This document shows positions 48,512 through 59,646 of a stretch of 64,000 bases of DNA, one piece after another (within the stretch, counting starts at the first letter, position 1; each line of letters opens with the position of its first letter). A program made the translations under genes and the position numbers. The stretch lies in the NCBI RefSeq assembly GCF_050908995.1, contig NC_135119.1, positions 23,031,001 through 23,095,000 of the forward strand. Reading direction: 5' to 3'. This stretch comes from Andrena cerasifolii. Taxonomy: Eukaryota > Arthropoda > Insecta > Hymenoptera > Andrenidae. The notes beneath the pieces are model-generated. The model saw only the letters and a list, made by a program, of their open reading frames with translations. It did not search any database and was not told the origin of the DNA.

Positions 48512-48520
48512 ATTACCCTA

Positions 48521-49719
48521 CATGGCAATTCCCTCATTAAATAACAGGCTAATGCGATCGCGTCGGCGTGCAACGAGCGGGCTGGCGGCGCATCGTCGGG
48601 ACTTAATTGGAAATTTATGGGGGCGCGAAGGATTTTACGGGCGATTCGTTTTTGACAAACCCCCGTTCGCGCGCGTCGATCCGCGCGTGCACACATATTC
48701 CCCCCGTCGCGGGACCCCGTTGAACGTCAGTTCGCTCGTTACGGCAGCAAGTAACGAGCGTTTCGAATTGCCGGAGCCATTTTTCTCGCGGACGCATCTA
48801 ATTGATTGGACGCCTCTATACCTATTGTTCGTTTCTTGATTTATGGGGCCCCCGGTCCGACCCGCTGGAACAAGGGACAACGAATCGCTGGAAACTGTGC
48901 CACCGCGTCGCTTCGACCAGCGACCTGCGGGCGCAGGTGTACCTTCATAAATGTTCCTGTATCTTATGGCGTCTGGCTATATATTTGCCTGCTCCCCTTA
49001 ACTCGATTTAATCCCTTCATCGTCGCTAGAATATCTTCTGCACAAATACCGATTCACCTTTCAAATTTCCAAGTTTACCTTGATCTTGTAATGACGAACT
49101 TGATCCCATTTTCCTGCACTATTTTAACCGTAAATGTGTAAAGTAAACTAGCCAGCCGAAACGTATTTTAAGGTAGTATCCCGCGTTTCGCATATTGATG
49201 GAGTCGTTGAGCAATCCGTGCTCAAAAGCGATACCCTTGTCCGTTCGAATTTCGACAACTTGACGTCCGTCCCGAAACGAACGAGCACGGTAAATTTATG
49301 CGAAACATCATTCCCTTCCGCGCTAGGAACGTTATTGATCGCGTTAGGTGTCCCCGTTCGGAATTGCCTTTATGGCAGGGCAAGTTTTGATTGGATCTGG
49401 AATTTACGCGATTTGTACGAGTCGTAAAACGAGCAGACCAACTTAATTATTTGCCGCCGCGCGATTCGTTCGGGATCCAGCTGCCAGCTGCTTACACCGT
49501 CCAAGTCGAGCACTGTGGCCGACGTAACGTGGATGGTGACGCGATAAAGTTTCAATCCCGCGGTTGTCGTTCGACCGCTGTATACTTATAAATTTCGCTC
49601 GACAGTTTTCCTTAGTTCTCGACAGCTACGAATGCCTTCTAAATCTGAATTTCAAGATTTTCGATGGGAATCTACTAGCAGGAGGATATTTCTAAATATA
49701 CTGAAGAACCTTAGCTCTT
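48521..49719. other. Unassigned non-coding stretch
   Basis: CpG-rich at 48550-48800 with overlapping frames on both strands up to 111 codons. No domain or repeat was recognised. Confidence 0.4.
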
Positions 49720-49721
49720 AG

Positions 49722-50312
49722 GGGAGACCGGGGCAGATTGTAACAAAAAGGTTTTCACAGTTTTTTCTCGAAAGTGTTTTCCTCAATCAGGAAATAATTT
49801 GCGTGATTTACTACTTTCATAAAGTGAATGTCCCAATTTCTGCTCATTTGAGAGGTTACTCGTAATAAAGAATATGTAAAAAAATTGTTTGTGATAAAAA
49901 TTTGCAGAGTAATTGATTAATTCTTTAAAAATAAATCAAGCAATTCAAAAACTATTTAAGAGATATATTTCAAGATGTTTAACTATTAGTAATTTGTAAT
50001 TAAATATATAATGCTCTAAATGTCCGTATTTCTGCTCATAAAAAATAGCGACGTATGTATTGTCCCAAGCCCGTGCAACACTCGCGTAAATGTTTAAATA
50101 AGTGTTAAGATAAAATTTACTTACGTGCTCTGAATACTAAAATTCTGGCTATAACCACAAATTGAATACATAACGCTTGTTTGTGTCACTAAAACCGACG
50201 GTGCTGATATCGTCAAGCAGCTCTCGGATGCTGTGGGTTATCAGATTTGGCATTGAAAAGATTTTACTTATGTTACAATTTACCCCGTGTTACAATCTGC
50301 CCCAGTCTCCCC
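49722..50312. mobile_element. TA-flanked MITE with G-rich TIR and GTAACA boxes (591 bp)
   Basis: The ends read ggggagaccggggcagattg (left) and ggggagactggggcagattg (right, inward), each followed by taaca. TA lies outside both (49720-49721 and 50313-50314). At the right end the box is duplicated: gttacaatttacccc at 50272-50286 and gttacaatctgcccc at 50288-50302. The same plan is seen at 10693 and 22159, although the sequences between are unrelated. Confidence 0.75.
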
Positions 50313-50314
50313 TA

Positions 50315-51547
50315 CTACGTACCATTCCGAAGACGATTCATCCCCATATAGAAAGGAACACCTGCACACACTCATATCCATCAACTTAACTATTCTAACT
50401 CACACTTATATCTCTCAAATCTGTATCTCCCGTCACACCTTGCTCTGGAGGAACTCTATTTTATGCTATATTAAACTACCCTCCTCCATATTAATCTGTT
50501 ACTAGACAGAACGTTCAAATTGAATAATTAAACTAATAATCCACGATCGTGTAATGGTGCCTCGGGTCTTCTTCCGGCAGAAAGGAGCTCGACAATTTTC
50601 TCCCCGTCGTTGGAAAACGATTCGTCGGCAATTCCCGTCCCGTAGACGATCATAATGCCCGCCCGAATGTTCTTCCGGTTGCAGGGCTGCACGGGGGGAA
50701 AGGAGACGTGCCATTAAATCCATTCTGTTTAAACTTTCCCGCATAAAATCCTCATTCAGCCCGCGTCGTACGGCCAGGCCGATCCCGCGTCTCGCATCAA
50801 CATCTTCAAACAGACCCACACAGTCCACAATGAATGCCAGATTTTAATGGCGCTATCGTGGCGGGAGCTCATTACCGACCACGGACCGGTAAACCTTGAT
50901 TAAGCGATTCTAAAACGTCGGGGATCGAGGACGTTCGTTTCCTACGCGAGGATCGGGAGAAAATGGCTCTCTGCCTCTTCGTTTAAGCCTTTACATCGTC
51001 GCACGACAAGCGGGCCCACAGGGCCCACAAACATCAGAAAATATTATAAAATATTACTAGAAAATATACATTTATTTCGCGAGAATTTTAATTGCACTTT
51101 TTTGCCGCGTATGTACGTAAAGAAAATATACTTCTTTAGTTTGAATTCTGCCGCGCCCCCCACGTAAGTGGAGACCGACTTACGAGGGAGAGGGAAGTTT
51201 TTGGGAGTGAAGAAAAACACAGATATAAAACACAAGATATAAAGAGAGCGAGCGTAAGAGAGTGAAACTGAATTAGTATAAAATTTGTAAAAAGGGATTG
51301 ACAGATTAAAGAATAAACTTTAATTGTCGTTTCTTTGTTTTCAGGTAAGCGTTACTGTACATAGCAAAATAGGGCATTAAAATAATGAAAATAAATCCTT
51401 CGTTTTCAGAGCAACACAGCATCGTTTATTTCAAGAGTGATTTCCCCTAAAACCCATAAAATAGATCTTGTATGTATTATTTTAAAATTTTATTTATTTC
51501 TTATAAAATAAACGATAGTCTTAGTTGTGGGTGTGCCCCCTTTGTAT
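50315..51547. other. Unassigned stretch
   Basis: GC-mixed, with short frames. The 51040-51540 part is AT-rich and includes ttgttttcag-gtaagcg at about 51338-51354, which looks like adjacent splice acceptor and donor signals without an exon. No gene was assigned. Confidence 0.35.
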
Positions 51548-51985
51548 TCTTATTATTATTATTAAATGACTTTATTGCACCATTACAATTAAAATTACAA
51601 TGGCGAGTAGGCGAGGTTCAGCATTAACTGCTGCTCTACAACCTAACTTAAAAAGTTGTTGGGAGATAAAAGAAAAGGAAAGAGAACAAATATACTAACT
51701 TTAAATACAATAAAGCAAAATAACTAGGAACAAGATAAGAATAAGAAAAAGCCATTTACATAGGGAACCGTGAGAGGATGAAAGAACGAGCACTCAGCTT
51801 AAATGAAGCAAACGATGACAGAGAACGTATATTAGACGGAATGAGGTTATAATAATAGGAAGATATGTAGGAGAAGGACGCAGTGAATTTACAAGAGCGA
51901 TCCTGGCGACCAATCTTTTCAGACCTCGCCCGCCACTGCATATAGATATTTATTCTGTAGTCGATATACTTGTAACTATTTACAC
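51548..51985 (-). mobile_element. 5'-truncated LINE, 3' end with reverse-transcriptase C-terminus
   Basis: On the minus strand the frame reads YRINIYMQWRARSEKIG, then CKFTASFSYISSYYYNL, IPSNIRSLSSFASFKL and a stop. The order sF-(6-10)-Y/WN-x-(L/I)P-x-x-IR-x-L-x-S-F-x-x-F(K) is the usual C-terminus of insect LINE ORF2 proteins. After about 200 bp of 3' UTR comes tgcaataaagtcattt, then (AAT)n, matching an AATAAA signal and a tandem tail. An in-frame TAA near 51985 marks the likely truncation. Only about 75 codons of an ORF2 of roughly 900-1000 remain. Confidence 0.6.
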
Positions 51986-53416
51986 GTTATTAACAAGTTA
52001 GAGAATTCTGAGGCTTTGGCAACCCATAGAGTCAGGCTACTTTCACAAATTATCCCCTCTGAAACATTGCTCGCGTTTACACGACCACATCTACTGAAAC
52101 TTCACCGTAACGAAAGTGTTTAATATCGCCCAAGTCGAGGAAACCAGCCGAACAAAGGGTCTGAACGGAAACGACATTTTTCCCATTTCACCGGCCCTTC
52201 CTTGCATCCCAGTTCATCTCCAGCGATATCTTGCACTTTGTCGAGAAGTCCCGCCGCGTGTCCGCTCCTCTAACGAAGTCTGCCTTCCGTCGTTCTTCCC
52301 AGCGCGCAATAACCAGAGCGGGATCGCGAAGTTAAGCGGCCCAGACTGCTCAGCTACCTTGGCAGTCGCTGGAACTGGTATCCGAGCTCGTTTATGCCTT
52401 CGTCTTCCATTCATATCGACGGATTCCCAGGTCGTTCTCCAGCAGGGGAGGTGACGCGTTCACGGACGACTGAGTCGCTATAAAGGAAATCGCAGCGGAA
52501 AGAAATGTCCGTGGAATGGGGACTGCTAGAGGGGTCGGGGGATGGCTGATCGAGATTAAAGCGTGTACACGATTCAGTAGGCGGGATCTTAATAGAGATC
52601 AGTCGGATACCATTCAGAATCGAATCTATATGCTAAAATAATTCAATTTTCATTGAACCCCTTGGAGTTTAAAGACTGAACGATAATAAAAGCGCCATAA
52701 TCCGACAAGGGGAGCTGTATCTCTTGTTACGTGATAAATCAAGTAATTACCTAATTATACAATCTTCCCTTATCACCACTGTGCCTTCATCGAAAGTGAA
52801 CCGAGGGCTCGGTAGCTTAATTCAGTTATCAGTTACATAAAGCATTAGTTAAACGGCGTAGATTTCATTGGGGATAGATAATGGGTCTGTCAGGAATGCT
52901 TAACGTACCCTGCACACCCTTACGAAGCAATTCAAGCATCCCCTGTCCCATAATACGTTAAAGCATCTGGCATTCCCCGTTCTCGATTATTTAACCTGCG
53001 GACAAAAGTGGCGGACACACTATTCTCCCGCGGAGCATGAATATCGACGGATTTCCGCTCCCTTCGCAGCGGGGCGATCCACGGCAGGGACCAGCCACTT
53101 AGACTCTTCGGTCGTTACTGGCTCCGAGGAATTCCCAGAGGACGATCGAAGTCGAGAGCAGGTGCAAGCACGGAACTCGAGTGACGTAATCGTTTTACAA
53201 CCGACGGAGAAGCTGGGCAAGTGGAGCTGGCGCGAAGGTGGCTTGGAATAAAACGGAATCTCGCTAAGGTGCGCTTTCCTTGCGTTGCTAGACGCCATTG
53301 CGTCACGTGCTCGTTCGATTCCCAACGTCCAGTCCTTCGGCTGCTCGGAAAACGTATAATTACTGCTGGCTAGGCGATCTTTAATCGCGCGGCTGATCAT
53401 TCGGTAACTTCGCCTG
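51986..53416. other. Unassigned non-coding stretch
   Basis: Mixed composition. A minus-strand 154-codon frame (53020-53484) runs into the transposon at 53417 and so is not a conserved gene. No repeat was recognised. Confidence 0.4.
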
Positions 53417-54413
53417 CTAACCCTTAAGGGGGGAGCCTGGTGTAGCGGATCGAAGATATCGATTTTTTTTTTTGCATAAATCAATAGTTAAACATCACGA
53501 CAATATGTTCCCAAAGCCGCAAAACGAAATTCGAAAAATTAAAGCGGATATAGCCGGTTTTGCTACGGAGCGCCAGGCTACCACAAAACTTTAAATGCGT
53601 TTTTCTCGAAACGACAGTTTTATACTTTGCGGGCAATGTAACTCAAAAAATATTCGACCAATCGACTTGGCCTTGTGCACGGATATTTGTGAACATTTTC
53701 TTCATAGTACTAAGTTATTAGTATAATGATATTGTTTAAATAAATAACTTTTTTTTAGACATTTAAGGCAAAATTTCGTTGGAAACAGTGAACTTTTTAT
53801 TCAAGAGGCCGCCATTTGTTCATTTTGCATCTTTTAAGTTTCAAATTACTTCATTCTGTGCGTACACTCATAAACTAAAAGAAAATTGTTCGATTTTCGG
53901 TTTCAGATGAAACCAAAAGACGCTACGTTGCCCGCAGTGCAATAATTGCGTCGCCAACGGACTGGGCATAACTTTGTTATTTGCCGCTCTTTTTTAATAA
54001 TTTTTTTTTGTTATATACCTTAACCTGTTAATACAATATCCTGAAAGTTTCAGAAAGATCTATCAAATACTTTCTTTAAAAAAAATCCCGAAAAATGCCT
54101 CGATTTTCATTTAGTTACACCAGGCTCCCCCCTTAACTGGTATACTGTTTTTGGCAAACGTGGCTGGTATACTGGGGTCGTGGCAGACCCCAAATAAAAA
54201 CGGACACAGAAATTTGTAAAGTCGACCCTGAATCAACCTCTATGAATATTTTGTTCTTAGCTAATGTGTGAAATAATAGAAACCTAGAAAGTTAAACTAT
54301 TATTATAAAATTAATTAGAAAAGCAGTTTACAAGCTTAGACAACCAAAAATTTCGCAGCGAACTTTGCGTGCCTGGGGTCACGAGCGACCCCAAGATACC
54401 AGTTAAGGGTTAA
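53417..54413. mobile_element. piggyBac-type MITE (outer, 280 bp) interrupted by element B
   Basis: The outer ends are cccttaactggtat inward on both sides once the insert is removed: the left part is 53421-53427, resuming at 54137, and the right end is at 54409. Flanks are CTAA (53417-53420, one change from TTAA) and TTAA (54410-54413). Each side carries a subterminal hairpin with stem ggggtc/gacccc (54174-54191 and 54375-54392). TTAA plus CCC ends are typical of piggyBac. The internal TTAA of its own left TIR served as the target for element B. Confidence 0.7.
53424..54136. mobile_element. TTAA-GGGG element B, inserted into another element's TIR
   Basis: TTAA at 53424-53427 and 54133-54136 flanks TIRs ggggggagcctggtgta (perfect for at least 17 bp). 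The left part has tcgattttttttt about 30 bp in, and the shared motif aaactttaaa-tgcgtttttctcgaaac at 53586-53612. It has no coding capacity. Its interior beyond the shared left part is unrelated to elements A and C. It must be younger than the outer MITE it splits. Confidence 0.75.
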
Positions 54414-57400
54414 ACGTCTACGAGGGACATAATTATTGTGAACTTGCGCAGCATAGAGCTCTCGAGGAAGGCTTGCTTTAAATTCTTTTAAACCGGGCAC
54501 TTTGCAGCTCGGTCGGTGAAATTCTTTGGGAGACTGAAGTCGCCGATTCACATTCCGCTGGGAGCTCTCCCAGTTGTGGAGTGTCATGCTGGACTTTCCA
54601 TTGCGATCCACGGCTGGCCGTTTCGAAGCAAAAACACCCATAAAGTTGCGTGCTCGCTGGAGAGTAACGCTGGCTCCTCCGTCGCGTCCTGCATGAATAT
54701 TAAGCGATCGGGCTTGGGAGCCCTGTTACGACCAGCTTGTCGGTCGAGTTAACGCGGGAAATTGAGTTCACCCCTGATTCCCATCTCTCCCGTATTGCAC
54801 GGCTATTGTTGCGTAACTCTCTTTCCGCCTCGTCCTCGTACTTTTTCCCTCCTCCCGACTGTTTCTCTTCCCGTCGTCGCTGGCAATCGAATGAAGCTTC
54901 TGAATAAAAATCGTTCGATCCAAAGTGCTCCCGAGGAAGTTGATCTTGGCGTCGGCTAAAGTAACATCGTGAACGTGGAGAGAGAGAAGAAGGAAACAAT
55001 TTTAGAGAAAACGCGGCTGTATGCGGAGTTCAATCGCTCAAATCCAGTCTCCTTTCGATTGCTCTTCAGAGAACCTTTTCGCAAACGAACCTAAAAATAA
55101 TTTCGTTAACGAAGTCCCTGAATTTCACGTTCGCCCCGGTATCGGCCACTGTCATGCGAACCCTTGCGGAACGTTGCGCGTTACTTCATTCCGATGCAGG
55201 GTTTCGCGCAACAGATATCGTCGCAGGGGAAAGTCGGGATTACAAGGCCACCGATGTCTCCTGCGAGTAATCGCTCGAAAACAGGGTGTTCCTCGAGCAC
55301 AGCGCGCCGATCACGCGACGAGATTACAGGCTAATTATCGTTAACCAGATTGGCTGGATTGAAATTTAGCGAGATCGTGGAGGCGAAGACGCCACCCTCC
55401 CGCCCCGCCGGAAAATTGGAAACCGATGCGACTTGCCGGGCGAATTCTCAGCCCCGCTTGATAATCCACACCTCCTCTCGCGAGGCGGCTTTGTGCGCGT
55501 TGTTTGCACGGTCCTTCGTGTACACCTTCGCCACGCCTCGGTCGTCTACCTTCGGCGTGTCGGGTTCCTAAAACCCAACCTCCCACCGGCTGGCTCGTAT
55601 AAGTGAGAATTACCGCTTGCAGTTACGATCAGTTTACACCGCGTACTCGCTGCGTCGAGATAAATTAACAATCGGCCAGTAAATTGTTGCGTCTCTAACG
55701 CTTGACCGTGGGCGATGAGGTGCAGATTAGCAAATTTCAAGGGTGATTAAAAAGTGGGTGGAAGTAAGAGGCGAGCATGAAAGTGCGATACTGTTTGGGA
55801 AGCAGTAATTCTGCGAGATAAAGTACCGAAGGAACTTGGGCGCCCAAAGTGCGTTTTATTATGCTGAACACGGTTTCCTCGATACACAAGGACGAAATAG
55901 AGGAAGGAGGAATAACGGCGGGCCAGGGGTAAGTAGCGTCAGCGATCGTGTCGAACAGCGCGCAAGGCAGAAAGATAGGATTTCCTCTCTTCCTGGCTCG
56001 CTGCTTTTATACGGGGGTGGCTATCGCGCGACACAGATCTCTATTCAAAGAAATATCAAAGTGCTGAGTTAGACCATCCAGACGCTGGTTACCGAGAGCG
56101 GGCTGTCCTGCATTAAGCGTGTCCCCCAGCGTTAACGAAATTCATCCACTTTGAATATCCTCGCCACTCCATTTACGCTCTATCGCGACATCTCTCCTCG
56201 AGATTAACCATCTTTTCGTAAATAACGAGGAAAAAAGGTCGGCAGCGATGAGATCCACTCTGTACGCCTACGCTTCCCTTTAACTCTGTCCACCCGGAGC
56301 CCTCATCTGGTCGAGACACCTCCATTTTACCATCCTCTCTGTATTACCTGCGTATTATTATTCTTCGTCTCCGAGAGATTTCTCCTGCTCCGCGAGCTGT
56401 CGGCTAGATATTGCAACTCCGGTCGATCCTCCCTTCGAAAACACTTGCTGACACGCGGATCTGTCTCTTCCAGGCACGGAATCGGGGCGAACAAAGACAA
56501 AATTAGCATCCTTTGGCCGTTGAATTTTCGTTTAACGATCGACGGAAGTGACACAGCAGCCAGAGCCCCTCCGCTTTAACCAGAACTGCGCGGGACACGG
56601 CGAATAACGTGCCCGTCAAAGATCCTCTGATAATTGATGCTCCGGCGCCACGCTTTGAATCCGGGGCCGATCCCTTTTGTGCTCTGTTTTCGATATTCAT
56701 CCCGCGCCGAAGAATTGCGCGCCGTTCCGGCAGTTTTATCGCGGCCCGTGCAACAGACACACGGCAGCCCTCGATTCTCCTTCGGATATCGTTCGTTCAG
56801 TCGCACAGAAATAATCGACCAATAAAAGACGCACTTGCTCCCTCCGCCGCCGACCCCCGACCACCTCTCGTCCACCGCGTCGTCGAACCCCTTCAGCGGT
56901 TTCCGCCACGCGTTTTTCCACTCGAAAATAATTGGTCTCTCGATCGAGATGCGGCACGAGTCGCTTTTCCCCCTCTTAGCCACGCCGTGCAGGACATGAA
57001 TGGCATGGGACCGCGTTCCAACTCCGTTCGCCCACCTTTCTCACTCCGATCATCGAGCATTTCCCCTTCCCAGCCGCCACACCGATACGATGGAAGAGAC
57101 GCGCCGCGAGCAAACAATGCGAAAAATAGACTTACAAGGACACCGTGCGGCGACGAACCTCGAAAGGCAACGATCGATCTCTCGACCTCCCTCCCATCGT
57201 GCTACTACATCTTCACGCCCTGCCACCTCCGAAAGGATCGGAGTCGTAAAAAGGGGCGAGCGGAGACCCGAGGACGGCCGGAGAACGTTCCCTGCGAAGA
57301 GACGATTTAAAGAAACGCGGGCGAACGTATTTCTTCCGCCGAGCGATCCTCCGCGGGACAATGCCTAACGCGACGTAATGGCCGTTTTTAGGTCGTCGTA

Positions 57401-58683
57401 ATTAATACCCCTTTTCGTAGCATTCACGTGTAACGGGGCAATTGTCCTGTCCTTTCAGCGCGGAAACGATCGAGCGGCTCGAGGGCTAAGAGGCTTAATG
57501 AATTCGCCGATCTTCCTTGTAATTAAAGGCTATTGTTTACCCCGGTCGGAGCACCGATCCAGGTACTTTCCAATCGTTGTTTTATCACTGTCGCCGGTGG
57601 ATTTGTTGGTAAGGTTCGCTGGTGGGGTGGGTCTGTTTTCGTAAATGGAATATATAGTATTTGTGATGGGTTTTCGGCGGTGGAAATAAGGGCGGGAAGA
57701 TGTGTATTGGAGCAGGCTGTATTTTGATTACTGCAATTTTCCTCGTGATTTATTTTTGTGGAAAATGGAGGGTTCGTTGCGGCAGGAACTAGCTGGAACG
57801 GAACGCCTGAAATCGAAGTGACCCGATTTACGGGAGCGGTGAACAGATTTCATTTCAGACCCGTGTAACTGTCTCAAAATCTATCGCCGTCCCGCAATTA
57901 TTGGCATCTGATAAATCTGCCGGTTGGGCGGGCCGCGAGCGTGAAGAAGTAGGTATTTACGTAACGCTGTACATTCTTTCTCTGTACCTATCCTGGAACA
58001 GTTTGACACGATGGTTGTTGTAATTTTTCGCTCTAGAATCTACTATCACGATGCGATACTAAAAGGGACGCGTTAGGGCTCTTCCCTGCATCGGTTGTAT
58101 GAAAGGACAGTGTTTGTTTGTTAAATTCAGACTTTCCTCCGAGAAACTCAAGTTTCAATTACTTTTCGAGCAATAATTTTTTATGTGATCGGTAGCGGTG
58201 GAGTTATGCGGATCGATCATACAGTTCGTGAAGTAAAGTAGCTTGTATAAAAATACAAAAGTCATCGGTCGCTTTGGAAAACTGGATTGTTGCCGTCGCA
58301 TCGTTCACAGCCGACGTGTCAGCTCGTAGATTGCGAGGGAGAGGGAACGCATCCCCCATTTTCCTGTTCCTTTCGTCAATCCTGCCATGGGAAGGTCGGA
58401 GGAACGATGGAGCTGCTGTGAGCAAACACAACGGGAAGACAATTCACCGTCTACTGATACATCTGCCGCGGTTTACGTAACACGCCCGAGGGAGTGCTGT
58501 ATACAGAAGGGAAGGAAGATAGAACCGGTGTTCCTTAACGCGTGTACTCACGGAGAATACCCGAGAATTGATTCGGAATCAATAGAAAATGATTCCATTT
58601 CATGAATAACGACAGTGACATTTTCATCTGAATTACAAACTCGAACGACCAAGGGATCTGTTTCTCAAAATACGTCCTCTACA
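54414..58683. other. Unassigned non-coding stretch, CpG-rich 55000-57400
   Basis: Long overlapping frames occur in the GC-rich part, including 233 codons on the plus strand at 56609-57310 with minus frames opposite. They are proline- and arginine-rich, change register freely and have no domain. The AT-rich part after 57400 has nothing recognisable. Confidence 0.4.
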
Positions 58684-58826
58684 CTAGGGCTGGGACTATT
58701 CGAATATTTTACAAGTATTCAAATGCTACGAAAATACGAAAATGGTATCTCAAAAATAATGCTGGGGTACGGAGACCACATGTGACCAATTTGTGATTAT
58801 AAAAAGGTGTGGCCACGAAGGGTTAA
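58684..58826. mobile_element. Fragments of transposon ends (possible hAT start, possible piggyBac end)
   Basis: At 58684 the text ctagggctgggactattcg resembles hAT-type ends (cagggctggg, then attcgaat). At 58804-58822 aaggtgtggccacgaaggg is followed by TTAA, which on the minus strand reads TTAA-cccttcgtggccacacc, a piggyBac-like end. Neither has a partner end nearby. Low certainty. Confidence 0.3.
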
Positions 58827-58921
58827 TAATATCTAACGTGTATATTCAAGATTCTAAATCTACTAAACCCTATTATCTATTGAAACACTAGACCACTCAA
58901 TCAATTATTCAAGCTCGTCGT

Positions 58922-59646
58922 TTAAGGGGAGGTTCCGGTCTAAAAATCGATTTTTTTTATTTCACTTTTCGAATGTTCAACGTTTTTGGAATACGTGTTT
59001 AAAAGGATTTGTTGAAATTCGCAAAATTCCCAAAGTTAGCGGCAAATGCATGGGCAACAACCGGACAGTCGGCGCCCACGTAAAACTTTAACCGCGTTTT
59101 TCTCGAAACAGAGTTCTCAAAACAGTGGGACCTGTATCTCCAAAAGTTATTATCCGATTCGACTGAAACTTTTTTATTTTGAAGAATATAGTTCTGGCTA
59201 TGTGGTATAATAGAAAAAAATACAAAAAATTGAAAATTTATAATTTTCTAAGGCCTTGAAAGGATGAAAACTATAGAGAAAAATTGATTTCAAACTCCAA
59301 ATGTCGTTATTTTCTAAAAAAATGTCGTTTTTGTATTTTTTTCTGGTTTCTTCCCTATCCAGAAGTATATTATTCAAAATAAAATGAGTTTCAGTCGAAT
59401 CGGATAATAACTTTTGGAGATACAGGTCCCACCGATTTGGATCAATTTTTTGACGCCTTGACATTAACGACTCTCCAGTGCCGTCTGCAGTGCTTAATTA
59501 TAAAACAAAAAAATATATTTCTGTAGCTTAAGACATCCTTAATACAATGCAGCAAGTCCCATTAAATTATATACAGTAGTTTTCCTTTAATTAATTCCTA
59601 AAGATTATCTATTTTTTGGGGGCTCTAGACCGGAAGGTCTCCTTAA
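58922..59646. mobile_element. TTAA-GGGG element C (725 bp with TTAA)
   Basis: TTAA at 58922-58925 and 59643-59646. The ends are ggggaggttccggtcta (left) and ggagaccttccggtcta (right, inward), so the TIR has a few mismatches. It has tcgatttttttt about 25-30 bp in, gcaaaattc, and the shared motif aaactttaac-cgcgtttttctcgaaac at 59083-59109. Further in, tgaaactttttt and gatacaggtcccac recur in both orientations, so the core (about 59126-59434) is itself an inverted repeat. An 88-codon minus frame there is not coding. Confidence 0.75.

Larger units (their letters stand above)
47694..48518. mobile_element. TA-flanked composite element with 28-bp TIRs and 17-bp subterminal repeats (825 bp)
   Basis: TA lies at 47692-47693 and 48519-48520. 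The ends read gggtaattgtgggacagttg and gggtaattgtgggagagatg inward, then gccgcac/gccgcgc. At the right end gcggcgtctctcccagc occurs three times in tandem. The interior holds a hairpin at 47804-47825, a 27-bp-arm inverted repeat at 47830-47900, and an arm homologous to the 10.0 kb foldback (47932-48109), so it is a nested mosaic. A minus-strand frame (47984-48205) has RAFGIDAAVLCALYRKVL, faintly like a pogo/psq helix-turn-helix; not convincing. Confidence 0.6.

Noticed and set aside
51338..51354. Adjacent splice-acceptor and donor-like signals (ttttcag-gtaagcg)
   Set aside because: There is no exon between them, and no neighbouring coding frame supports a recursive splice site; could only be tested with RNA data.
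56609..57310. 233-codon open frame on the plus strand
   Set aside because: It lies in a CpG-rich stretch with long frames in other registers and on the other strand, is rich in Pro/Arg/Ser, and shows no domain, signal peptide or splice context.
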